This document shows positions 1-10,959 of a stretch of 64,000 nt of DNA, piece by piece; position 1 is the first letter of the stretch, and each line of letters starts with the position of its first letter. The notes under the pieces were generated by a model that saw only the letters and a program-made list of their open reading frames with translations, made no database searches and was not told the DNA's origin. Location: contig JACZZP010000022.1 in the NCBI GenBank assembly GCA_015183035.1, positions 108,048 to 172,047 of the forward strand, in the 5' to 3' direction. This DNA comes from Meloidogyne chitwoodi (lineage: Eukaryota > Nematoda > Chromadorea > Rhabditida > Meloidogynidae). The translations under genes and the position numbers were made by a program.

Positions 1-2183
1 AACAAATCATGTGATACGCGATAGTATCTTTGCTCTTCCCCATTTTCTAAATTAAAAGTCAAATTTTAATAAAAAACAAATTTTTAATAGTTGGAGGATC
101 TCGGTTTTATCGCAAATTAAACATAAAAATGAAACTTTTCCGGAAACGACGGAAAAAATTTAAACATTACTGAAACTTTTCCGGAAATTTCAGGAAGGAA
201 TTTAAAACAAATGAAACTTTTCCGGAAACGACGGAAAACAAGGTAAAAACTAGAAACAAGAGAAAGAAAGGAATTAACAATTTAAAAACTAGAAAACGCA
301 AAAATTTGTTTTGTAAATTGTATGTTTATTTGAACGGTTGAGAAAAATGCATTTCCGGTTGTATAGTGTTTATTTGCGTTAAATTTCTCATCTAATAATT
401 TTTAATAGTTTTAAGTTTTGCAACAAAAATTCAATTTCTTTCTAAAAACAGGAAAGTAAAAATGAATAGAAAATGATAACAAAAATTTAAAATAAATAGG
501 AAATTTTACAAACAATTTAAAAAAATGAATATTTTATGAAAATGAGAGACAAAACAAGGAAAATTTGCATTAAAAAAAAATAATTTTTCCTATCAATCGA
601 CCTTTCATACTAAATTTTTCACCTTTTTAAATGACTATTTCCCCCTAATTCATATTGGAGTGACAAATTTATAGCCCATTTCCGGAAAAAAAGGAGTGAA
701 CGTTGATTGGGCATTTTTTGTAGCAAAATGGGTAAAAATATATAGTTCCTATCCTCATTTTTCTTGTAAAATATTTTAAAAAAATTTTTATGGTTGTTGC
801 CTATCTTAGATTGGTCTTTTTTTAATGATTATATAAAACACTGTGAGAATAGACATATGATATTTAGGGGAGTAATTGAAACAACTGTTGAATTAAGAAA
901 TAAAAAATTTAGACTTTAACCTATAAATAATGTTTTTTGCAAATTTTTGAGGAGAAAATAATTGACAAGCCAAAAAAATGACGAATGTTGTATTTGAAAT
1001 TAGAAAAATAATTATATTAAAAATAGTATGATTAAAAAATTATTTTAAATTTGTTAATTCCTTCCTAGTATTGAAATACAAAAATTAAATGAAAAATGGA
1101 AATGAATTAATATTAAATGAAGCGCATTATCGAAATAAAGATTTTTGTGTTTTTTAATTACAAATTAGAAGAATGTTTAAATTAATAATAAAATTAATTA
1201 TTGATTTTTTTAATAAAAATGATGTTAAAAAATAAAACATAAAAGGCTTATAACTTCAAATCTTTTAAAAAATTTAAAAAGAAAAAAATAAGAATTTAGA
1301 AAAAATTAACAAATTTTTACTAGAAGGAGATCAAAAATTGAATATCATTTGCACAATAATTTACGTTATACGCGAAAAACAACAAAAAACGCCTCTAAAA
1401 TATTTGAGTAAAAAACTTTTTTCGGCGAATCTTTTAGGCATATAGAAACGAGAGTTTGCGATAAATTTTAAACAAAGGGTAATTTTTAAAGGAAATGCAA
1501 TAAATTAATTTTTTATCGCTGTCGCCACTGATATGGTTTAAAGGCGCTCAAAGAGAAGAAAATGGAAAATATATTGGGTGAATGGGAGTCGGAAGTAAAC
1601 GGAAGTATGCACAGATGCACGAAAAAGATGCGTTGTGGGATGATAGACAAAAAACACAAAAAATGCATTCATAAAATCAACCTCTTTATGGGTAAGGGGG
1701 AAAAATTTACACAATTCAACAAAAAGGTAGAATTTTTGCGTAAAATTATTTTTATTATATTTTTAAACATTTTTTTAAATAAAAACAAGGTAAAAAAATT
1801 AAATTTGAATAATCTGCTTATTAAATCGTCTTTTTTCAGCTTTTATTACACTGAATTGTGAATGGAAAGAAAGGCGGAAATGAATTTTAAAGGAAAAAAC
1901 AGAGTGGATAAAGGGCACGAGATAGGACGAATGAATAATGATGAAAGTATATATTTAAAAGTAAAACATTTGATTGCCAGTATGTTATAAATTTGTTGAC
2001 AAAATGAAAAGGGACAATAGAGGCTTAAGTGAAATTTAAAGTTGTTTCAATTTGTTTGTTAGATCCGAAAAAGTAGGAATTCTAAAAGAGAACTAATCTT
2101 ATAATTATTTACTAATTCTATAGGTCAATTTTCCGTCAATAAAAAAATAAGAAAAAGACTGACAGCTCTATATTTATTTATTA
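1..2183. other. AT-rich intergenic stretch, no gene recognised
   Basis: This stretch is extremely AT-rich and full of A and T runs. The longest open frame (1562-1861, 99 codons) is lysine-, asparagine- and phenylalanine-rich and shows no family signature, so I do not call it a gene. The only clear structure is the short direct-repeat cluster near its left end. Confidence 0.6.
131..238. repeat. Three direct repeats carrying the palindrome TTTCCGGAAA
   Basis: A block of about 20-27 bp beginning GAAACTTTTCCGGAAA occurs three times, at about 131, 172 and 213. The first and third copies also share the tail CGACGGAAAA. Each copy contains the palindrome TTTCCGGAAA. Related TTTCCGG words recur near 352 and 679. 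It could be a transcription-factor site cluster (CCGGAA is the ETS core) or the remains of a small tandem repeat; the sequence cannot decide. Confidence 0.5.
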
Positions 2184-2224
2184 CTAGCGGAGATGGACGC
2201 CCTTCGGGCGTCCTTCTCCGCTAG
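2184..2224. repeat. Near-perfect GC-rich hairpin
   Basis: The 19-base arms 2184-2202 and 2206-2224 pair with a single T-T mismatch (2194/2214) around a 3-base TTC loop. The stem is GC-rich inside very AT-rich DNA, so it stands out. It lies about 85 bp before the first decayed units of the 15-bp minisatellite. No run of T follows it, so it does not resemble a terminator. It may be a small foldback element or a structured RNA. Confidence 0.7.
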
Positions 2225-2289
2225 CAAAAAACAATAAACTTAAAATATTCTGACAATAAAAACTTTACACTTACAAACTTTTTAAAAGA

Positions 2290-3270
2290 ACAAAACACAT
2301 AAATACTGAGACTCAAATGTTTCTGACTCAGACTCAGTGACTCACTTAAGTGCCTCTTACTCAGACTCAACTATCTCTTTCTCAAAATCACGTTTCTCTT
2401 ACTCATGTTTCTCAGCAAAGTGCCTCTTACGTAGACTCAAGCGTCTCTGACTCAAGCGTCTCTGACTCAAGCGTCTCTGACTCAAGCGTCTCTGACTCAA
2501 GCGTCTCTGACTCAAGCGTCTCTGACTCAAGCGTCTCTGACTCAAGCGTCTCTGACTCAAGCGTCTCTGACTCAAGCGTCTCTGACTCAAGCGTCTCTGA
2601 CTCAAGCGTCTCTGACTCAAGCGTCTCTGACTCAAGCGTCTCTGACTCAAGCGTCTCTGACTCAAGCGTCTCTGACTCAAGCGTCTCTGACTCAAGCGTC
2701 TCTGACTCAAGCGTCTCTGACTCAAGCGTCTCTGACTCAAGCGTCTCTGACTCAAGCGTCTCTGACTCAAGCGTCTCTGACTCAAGCGTCTCTGACTCAA
2801 GCGTCTCTGACTCAAGCGTCTCTGACTCAAGCGTCTCTGACTCAAGCGTCTCTGACTCAAGCGTCTCTGACTCAAGCGTCTCTGACTCAAGCGTCTCTGA
2901 CTCAAGCGTCTCTGACTCAAGCGTCTCTGACTCAAGCGTCTCTGACTCAAGCGTCTCTGACTCAAGCGTCTCTGACTCAAGCGTCTCTGACTCAAGCGTC
3001 TCTGACTCAAGCGTCTCTGACTCAAGCGTCTCTGACTCAAGCGTCTCTGACTCAAGCGTCTCTGACTCAAGCGTCTCTGACTCAAGCGTCTCTGACTCAA
3101 GCGTCTCTGACTCAAGCGTCTCTGACTCAAGCGTCTCTGACTCAAGCGTCTCTGACTCAAGCGTCTCTGACTCAAGCGTCTCTGACTCAAGCGTCTCTGA
3201 CTCAAGCGTCTCTGACTCAAGCGTCTCTGACTCAAGCGTCTCTGACTCAAGCGTCTCTGACTCAAGCGTC
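2290..3270. repeat. 15-bp minisatellite: decayed left edge and 55 exact copies
   Basis: The unit TCTGACTCAAGCGTC repeats without a single change 55 times from 2446 to 3270. One slightly altered unit precedes it (2431-2445). From about 2290 to 2430 the DNA is built of older, diverged versions of the same unit (GACTCAGACTCAGTGACTCA and similar). The array stops abruptly at 3270. Each unit contains TGACTCA, the consensus binding site of AP-1 class bZIP factors. Because the unit is 15 bp, four of the six reading frames stay open throughout, so open frames here are weak evidence of coding. Confidence 0.97.
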
Positions 3271-3340
3271 CATCTCTGTTCCTCAGCACGGCTTCTTTTC
3301 TTATGTCATCACTGGAGCAGCAAGGTTCGTCGGCGTCCAT
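2399..3340 (-). CDS. Possible repeat protein of RRLSQ pentapeptides (speculative)
   Basis: On the minus strand an ATG at 3340 opens a 313-codon frame. A 25-residue non-repetitive start (acidic, with a CC pair) is followed by about 55 copies of the pentapeptide RRLSQ and a short basic tail. RRLS fits the protein kinase A consensus RRxS. An overlapping plus-strand frame (2350-3345) would instead encode serine-rich SVSDS repeats. Neither has a signal peptide or a recognised domain. The repeat keeps frames open by arithmetic alone, so this may well be non-coding. The minus frame is listed because its unique start is less simple in composition than the plus one. Confidence 0.15.
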   Translation of the reverse strand: MDADEPCCSSDDIRKEAVLRNRDGRLSQRRLSQRRLSQRRLSQRRLSQRRLSQRRLSQRRLSQRRLSQRRLSQRRLSQRRLSQRRLSQRRLSQRRLSQRRLSQRRLSQRRLSQRRLSQRRLSQRRLSQRRLSQRRLSQRRLSQRRLSQRRLSQRRLSQRRLSQRRLSQRRLSQRRLSQRRLSQRRLSQRRLSQRRLSQRRLSQRRLSQRRLSQRRLSQRRLSQRRLSQRRLSQRRLSQRRLSQRRLSQRRLSQRRLSQRRLSQRRLSQRRLSQRRLSQRRLSQRRLSQRRLSQRRLSQRRLSLRKRHFAEKHE

Positions 3341-3420
3341 ATTGAAGCAAATCTAGCAAAGAGCGTTGTTTATGTTTGTAGTGTTGCAATGTAGTGGTGT
3401 TAAAGACTGATCAAAATACA

Positions 3421-3589
3421 GGGTTTTTATAGTATCCATGTTCTAAGTTTATTTTCAAGTTTTAAAGTTCAAGTTTATTTTCAAGTTCTAAGTTCAAGTT
3501 TGTTTTCAAGTTTTAAGTTCAAGTTTGTTTTCAAGTTTTAAATTTAAACTTAAAACTTATTTCAAGTTGCAACTTTACTATAAAAACCC
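3421..3589. repeat. Small inverted-repeat element with 27-bp tandem units
   Basis: GGGTTTTTATAGTA at 3421-3434 is matched by its exact reverse complement at 3576-3589. Between them are about four degenerate units of roughly 27 bp built on AAGTTCAAGTTTGTTTTCAAG (about 3445-3560). This has the form of a very small non-autonomous element, but no target duplication is obvious, so it may only be a simple repeat. Confidence 0.45.
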
Positions 3590-5954
3590 TCCATTTTCAC
3601 TTCCCCCAATCACTTGTCTATAAAAACCGGACAAACAGACAAACATTCTCAATTATATAATTAGATTTCCGCTTTAAATCGGTTTTTTGTTGTTGTGACA
3701 GCCAGTAATGATAAACAAATAAAAATAAATGTATAATTGTGAATAAAACGTGAACTTAAAAAATAAAATTTAAAAACAACTTTTAAATTTAAAGGACTTT
3801 TTGAAAAAAATAAGAGCATTTTAAGCAATAAAAAGAAAAAAATTTTAAAGTTTATTTTGTTTTTTCAACCGAACTCATAAAATTGAATAGTGTCTTTTTT
3901 GTATCAGCTGTTGTCTAGGCGTTCGTGTATATTTATTTGAATTACATTTTATATACCTATTTGTCTAAAGCAAAATTTTCTCATTCCCACACAAGCCTAA
4001 AAGTTGAGTGTGAGGGGAGAGGTCAATTTCCGGTTGGTTGGAAAAAAAAGAAATAAAAACTAAAAAGAGGCTGGAACGGCCAAACATTTTTGTTTTGTTT
4101 ATACAAAAACGAACAGATACCTATATAATAACACCTGTTGATTTTTGCAATCTAAAATTCAGCTAAGAATTAATATTTACCTGTTTTTTCAATTGTGTGG
4201 TTTGTGTGCTTTTTTGGTCTCCTTTACTTTATTCATTGAAGGATGGGGATTTAAGGGAATGGGGACCGGAAATGCGAATTGGAAAAGGAATTGTGAGGGT
4301 TACAAATGTGAGAGCAGTATGCGGCCCTAAGAGAATATGTGGAGGATGAATGAGGAAAATGGACAGAGAAGAATGGATGATGGATGAATGGGTTTACTTC
4401 CGACAATATTAGTACTTTTACTATTTTTTTTTGCAATTTTAAATAAGGTAAAGCCTAATGATCAACTATATTTGATAAGTAAAAAATAATAGGAGTAAAT
4501 AATTTAAAATTTTATCAAGATATTATTTTTCTTTTAGATAAGATGTAATAAATTAAGAATCTTTCAAATGTTTTACAATTTTCCGATGCCAATAATCGTT
4601 AAGAGCAAGCAAGCGCAAAAATTCAGCTGCTTTTTCCGTATAAACAAACTACAAACACTAGAAACACATTGGTCCGTAAAAATATCTGTCTCTTAACACT
4701 ACGACTGGGGAGTTAAATGCATTTCCGTTTTTAGCTTAGTTTGTGAGCGGCGGCGGTGGCACTGGATGTTAACAAATACATTACGATAAACGGAAACGCA
4801 AAACACAATAGCCATTCAACCATAAATAAGAGGATAAAAAATAAAAATAGCTTGTTTTTAGCTATTTGTTACTAAATTAATTTATAGAGTAAAAGCCTGA
4901 TGCCGGAATATGAAATTCAATAAATGAAAGTTATTAAATATTAGGGATGGGATTTTTACTCAAATGACTTTTTTCGATGACATTGATACGTAACGTAAAA
5001 AGTTCAAAAAACGTCCTTTTGTATAAAGTACTCTTCATTTTTACTAATTTTACAATGAAACAAAACATTTATTATAATTTCTTTTTTTCTCTATTCATTA
5101 TGTCCAGTTGTGAATCTTTTGCCGAACCGTGACTGATTATATAATGAATGCAACATCAATTCTCAAAATTAAATTTTTTTAATTATTTATTAGCTTTGAA
5201 AATCTTAAATCAGACTCTAATGACCTAAATCGTTTTATTACTCTATGCAAAGGATTAATGCTCATATTTATATCTGGTACATTCATGGCGGCCATTTTTT
5301 TCGGTTTGCAATCAGCAACAATCAACCAATGACTGCAACATTAACTGCGCAACAAATAGCAAACCCATTGAGCAAGCAAGCACCGTCTTATCTAGAACCC
5401 CAATTTATTGTTTGCTGCGTTGCAAAGTCAATCACACACTAACAGGCTCTCTTCAAAACATTCCTATGCTCCACTCATTAAATCCATTTGTATTTCTTCA
5501 ATTATATACCCGCGCAGTGAAAATTCCTTCCCCGCACATAAAATTTATTGTGTGGCCTTATTTATATACTATTATGAATTATTACATATATTTAGCTTCT
5601 GTTCATTAAATCCTATATATCCGATCAGTCATATGTACGTAAACATTCATATTTTAGTTCTGCGCTGTCGATAAACCACAAAATATCTTTATATCAACTT
5701 TCTTCATATAATGTGTGAAACAGGTCCTCTTCTTTCCCGATTATCCACTTTAACACTACTAGAGGAGAAGAATCTTATATTTAGTATATTTGTTCTAATT
5801 ATTATTTCCATGAAAAATTCTTCAACAAAATTTTTTAATCCCAATCATATCTCATAAAACATTGTAATTAAATAAATGTACATTAGCTTTTTATTTTCAA
5901 AATAATTTGATTTTTAGATGATTTTCAATGTCACCATTATTTAAGTAATTTTCA
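3590..5954. other. Intergenic, no gene recognised
   Basis: AT-rich sequence between the minisatellite region and the EPS8 gene. Open frames of 60-90 codons occur (for example 4145-4330 and 5408-5674), but none carries a recognised domain or reads like a conserved exon. Promoter elements of the EPS8 gene, and possibly an upstream exon of it, should lie in the right part, but I cannot place them. Confidence 0.5.
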
Positions 5955-8900
5955 ATGTACAGGACCAGTTTTGAAACGGATGGTTTTCCAGTCCACTATA
6001 ATGTTGATTTCAATCAGAAAACCGCTGATGACTATCGCCAACAGCGAGCTGTTATTAATTTGAAGCCAGAAATTATCAGAAACTCGCAACAACACTATGG
6101 AACAAGAAATAATCAAAATACAGCTCATAATCCGCTAAGGCAAAGGTTAAAATTTTTAATTATAATATTATGCTAACAAGTTTTCTTATTGATTAAAAAT
6201 TGAGGTGTTCTTTAGGAGTCTTAAATTAAGGTGCCGAATTTTTTAAGAATAGAAAAGCCTATTTTACGAATTTATTTGTTTTGCTAAGGACAAGACTAAT
6301 CCGTTGCAATTTACCGCTCACTCTTCATATCCATCCATTATATTGACTCCTCTTCTCTTTTCATTCATCTTCCTTTGCTTTGATCACTGTCCTTTGCGCG
6401 CGCGAGTAGTTCGCATAAATATGCGCCAACACAATGTTTGTTGTGCTCTCCGGGGAAGACATTTTCTCTCAATCAATAAATCACACAAAGAATATGCAAC
6501 GGTTGGTTTAGGACTTGTATTTAAGTATTTTTATGAAAGTTTAGTTCTCGAACATGATTTAGATTTTTAACGCTCCAAGTTCGGTAAAAAACGATTTAGA
6601 ATAGGCCGATTTGAAGAATCCCTTACCTTTTTGAATTTTCCCAAATAATCTTGCAAAAAAATCCAGCCTCCTTTTTAGGAAAAAATAAAACAATTCAAAA
6701 TATACAACAATCCTTAACAAATAATTCCATTGTTTCTCATTTTGTTTCTCGATTTTCTCTATAAATACGGCCTTATCAAATTCGTACAATTGTTGAAAGT
6801 ATTGTTTTGGGCCTATACGATTTATTTCTCTCATTTTTTCTTTTATAATTCCCCTACCAAAAACGAAACAATCAAATCTTCTCTTTTCCTTCAATGCATT
6901 TGTTTGAATGAAAACTTTTGTGTTTCCCTTTATTAGTCTGCAAGTTAAAAACATAATCCTATACAATATGAGCATAGGAAAAAAGTATAGAAAATTAGTT
7001 AGATGAAAATATTTTTTAGTTTAAAATTATGTTTTTGACACATTGATTATTGTTTTTTCCCTTCACCCAGTTATCTAAATTCTCGTTTTTAATATTTTCT
7101 TTAATCGTCTTTAATTTAACTATTCTAGCTTATCAGTTGCGCTCAAAACATTTTAACATATTAATTTATTTATTAAAAGAATCATCTTTTTTGCGGTTTT
7201 CTTTCTTTATTGTGATTTATAAAAAAAATTTTATTTCAGTAACTTCTTCGGCTCTAGCCCTGTCTTGAACATTTCTAATATTCCTTTCAAACTGGCCTCT
7301 ACTGGAACGCAGTACTACGCATCAAACGGTTCAACACCAAAGCCTTTGGGCTATCGGAAACAGTATAGCAGCAATGTTGATGTTGCAGGAACAAATTTTT
7401 ATAACAATAAATTGGGGCCAAATGGGCATTTTCAATCACCAAACACTGCAAAACAGAACAACAATAACACACCTTCATCCTACTAGTAATTTTTATTTGT
7501 TTAGATAATAAAAATTTATTTTTTCCAGTTATTCTTCAGCAACAAACAAACAAAACAATACTCCACAAACACAACGTGAACATTTCCAAACAACTACTAC
7601 AACCCTGAAGAGCAGTAATAAAGATTCTCCAAATCAACAGCAAAAATATTCAATGGATTACAGGGTTTTATTTTTTGGATCTTTAATTTTTGTACCATAA
7701 TAGAATGCTCAAAACCAATTTCCACCATCTGTTGGAAATGTTCCCTTCACTCGGCGGCATACGGCCGCAGGAGCTCACGAATTCACTGATGCACATCATC
7801 ATCCTTCTACAATTACTCAGCATATTCCTGCTTATGGTGTTGAACACCTTGCCTCATTTGCGGTTGGAAAACTTTTTGGATTGGTTAACCCAACGGTAAA
7901 AAAAATTTCCTATTTTCTTAATAATTTGTTATGTATCTAGGACGGCATTAGAAAGTTGAAACAAATGGAGAGAAACAGTGCAATTTGGTTTATTTTTAAT
8001 TATGTGTTTTCAAATAAAATTTTGACGTTTAGCCCTGTTCCTATGCTTTTTACATTGCATCCAGATCGTATAGCTGTTCTTGAGGAAAATGGAGTAATTT
8101 TTAATTAAAAATTTTTAACTCAAAACCTTATCAGGCACTTGTTGAAGAATTTCCTCTTAATTTGGTTACTGACCCTTCGGCACATATTAGCACAGATGCA
8201 AACGATATTTTTAATAATGTACTTCTCTTTGTTGTACGTGAGCATGATGTGCCAAATAAAAGTGGGGGAGTTGTGCCAACAGAAATGCATATCTTCCAGG
8301 TAATTTTTGGAAATTTAAAACCAAATTCTTTTGGTTAGAATTATTTTTTTAATTTAAAATTTCTTAAAATAGTGCATTGGTGTTTCTGCCCAAGAAGTTG
8401 CTGAGGATTTGCATCATTACACACGAGGTCATTTTCACAAGGTTAAACCTGGACGGCGTGGCGGGACTTCCAATTCATCAGGATCTCCTCGTTATACATC
8501 TTATCACGCATCGAGACCATTTGAAAGAGTAAATGCAATCCCAAATGGAATTCAAATAAATCGTGATGATTTAACTGGCGAGTCAGACAGTACAGAATAT
8601 TTTGAAATGGACGTGGTAATTACGCTTTTGAAATATTATAGGACCTTTGTAAAAAAACTAATTTATCATAGAATACGCTGAATCGATGTTTCGACGACAT
8701 TGAGCGTTTTGTTGTTCGCATTCAATCTGCAGCAATTGCACAGCGTGAATTAGAGTTACAACAACGAAATAATAACAAAAAGAAGGGAAGAAAAAAGTCA
8801 GGTTGGTAAAATTAAAAATACACCTTTAATTAATTAGATATGAATATGTCTCAACAAAATAGTATTTTGCAACTCCGGGCTCAAATTCCTTCTTATGGGG

Positions 8901-10959
8901 AGTTTACCGAGATTTTCAGCAAATTTAAACTATGCTTCAATCTCTTGGTAGTTAATAAAATTATTTTCTTATTATTAATTTAAAGGCAAAATTGAAAAAT
9001 CACATTCACGAGCCAAGTGCTCATGAGCTGTTACATTTTTTGTTTACTCCATTGACAGTCATTTTGGATGCTTGCCAATGGGGGCTTGGACAACAGGTAT
9101 ACTAATCAACTTTTGAAGACTATTTAAAATAAATACATTAGGTTGCCCAACAAGTTTATACTCCGTTACTTTCATTGGAAACTTGTGAATTGCTTCGTAC
9201 TTATTTGTTCCCGAAAGAAATGGATGTTTGGAATGCTTTAGGAAAGGCTTGGAATACTCCACCGTATGTTAAAAATGTTTCGATACGATGAATAAAATAT
9301 TTTCCCACAGCGAGGATTGGATTGGCCACTTGCCTCCGCCGTATCGTCCTTTGTTTTTGGATGGGTTTGCTCCATATGGACATCCCTCACAAATTGGAGA
9401 ACCGCAACATCCACATTGGGAAAGCAATGGTCATTCGGTTCCAGTGTCGACTTATCAACAGCGTCCTTTACGGTATCACTGAATATTTTGTTTTAATTAA
9501 CCTTATACTTATTTCAGAAATACATCTAGATATGGTGGCTCTGTTCCTCCTCCAATCCATAGAGGTGTGTCTGCACCAGCTCCATCTGGAGGATTTCATC
9601 CTTCTGTTGTAAATGGTGGTGGAAGTTATTTTTCTAATTCACAATCTCCCCCAATTACAAGGAACAATGATAACAGTGCTTCATTAGCCAATCTAGCTGC
9701 CAAACTTGACAGTGTAAGAATTAGTGATGAGGTTTGATTTCTTAATTGAAATCTAATGAGTGAATATTTATTATTCATTTGTTTAACCTTTTTTTAATAT
9801 TAGATTGAATTGGCTCGTATCAATTTGGAGAAGGAACGTCTGGAATTTGAGCGGAGAAAGGTCTTGGAAAAAGAGCGTCAACTTTTAGAGCAAGAACAAC
9901 GACTTCGTGATGAAGCAGATCGACTGGATGAGGAGGTTACTTTTTTGAAATCAAGAAGTTTTATCTCTGTCGAGTTTTAGAGACGACAGCTTCATCGAGA
10001 AAGCGAGAAACGTTCAATAGCTGAATCTGATAGACCTGACTTTTATCGAGGGTAATGAAAAATTGCTACTTTTTACAAATTTTTGTTTTTTAAATAATTT
10101 TTCTTTGTTTAAGAGTTTCATCAATACATGCTAGCCCACAGCTAGACCGTCATTCTGGCTCTATTCAAACTCTCCTTAACGAAAACAATCGTCAGAAATT
10201 GGAGCCGGCGACTACTCCATCTAACCCCTCAGGAAATACAACTTTTGATGGTAGCAGTAACATTAACATAAGCAACGGTAGTCCACGACTTTCAAACGCC
10301 AATTCTATCCAGGTATATAATAAAATTTATATAAGAAAATACACACAATATAAAATTTTAGTTATTGGAGCAGAATTCACCACGCCAAAAGGCATTTCTT
10401 GATGAATTGTCAAGAAGAGGTTGTAAAACAGTGCAAGTTACATATGATAGAAATGCCTGCAACTCTAAAGTTATATTGTTTTAAAATCTTTATAATTAAT
10501 TTAATTTTAGGAATTGACTGTGTCTAGAGGAGAATATTTGGAGGTTTGAATATTTTTAATCATTTTTAATTAAAGTTGTATCTTAGGTGCTCAATGATAC
10601 TCGAAATTGGTGGGAATGCCGAAATGTTCACAGTCGTTCAGGTTTTGTGCCGCACACAATTCTTTCCTTGCTTACATTCGAAGATTGGGATCAACAAAGT
10701 GATGAGATTGATGATTCATTAAATGCAGTATAGGTTTTATAGCAATAAGCACTACTATTTTAATTTACAGCGGAATGTTGTTAATAATACTCGACCTAAT
10801 CACTATCACAATCAACAGCTACATAAACAAAGATCACAACGATTTTCAACGCATGGTTCAGCAGTTACAGGTCCCTCACATTCGTCATCATCAGACTCTA
10901 GTACTCCAGACTTGATTCGGCAACGGATGGGTCCAAAAGGGGAGTTTCGATATTTCTAA
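5955..10959 (+). CDS. eps-8: EPS8-family actin regulator (PTB, four-helix region, coiled coil, SH3)
   Basis: EPS8 proteins bundle or cap actin and link receptor signalling to Rac at microvilli and junctions. I assembled 21 exons: 5955-6145, 7240-7485, 7529-7664, 7704-7895, 7941-7987, 8033-8093, 8135-8299, 8373-8615, 8672-8801, 8838-8947, 8986-9096, 9142-9263, 9311-9472, 9518-9731, 9804-9935, 9981-10051, 10114-10312, 10362-10469, 10511-10543, 10587-10727 and 10771-10959. They sum to 1000 aa in frame. Residues about 1-200 are low-complexity. A PTB domain follows ([10 protein letters not shown], then DGIRKLKQ), about 205-385. The EPS8 helical region spans 425-590 ([20 protein letters not shown]), a charged coiled coil 705-770, and the SH3 domain about 865-925 ([21 protein letters not shown]). 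Start is uncertain: TACAG just after the ATG looks like a splice or trans-splice acceptor, so an upstream exon is possible. The protein ends about 75 residues after SH3, so the usual C-terminal actin-binding part is absent from this model. Confidence 0.93.

Noticed and set aside
1562..1861. 99-codon frame near the left end
   Set aside because: Low-complexity composition, no domain, no splice context.
2446..3270. CRISPR-like array
   Set aside because: The repeats are contiguous without spacers, and this is a eukaryotic genome.
2350..3345. Plus-strand 331-codon SVSDS repeat frame as a gene
   Set aside because: The 15-bp unit keeps four of six frames open automatically, the flanking residues look arbitrary and no signal or anchor is present. 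Kept only as an alternative under the minus-strand candidate.
6559..6975. 138-codon minus-strand frame inside EPS8 intron 1
   Set aside because: It is rich in Lys, Phe and Ile as expected of AT-rich DNA and has no recognised domain. It is fairly long for chance, so transcription data would be worth a glance, but I cannot support a gene.
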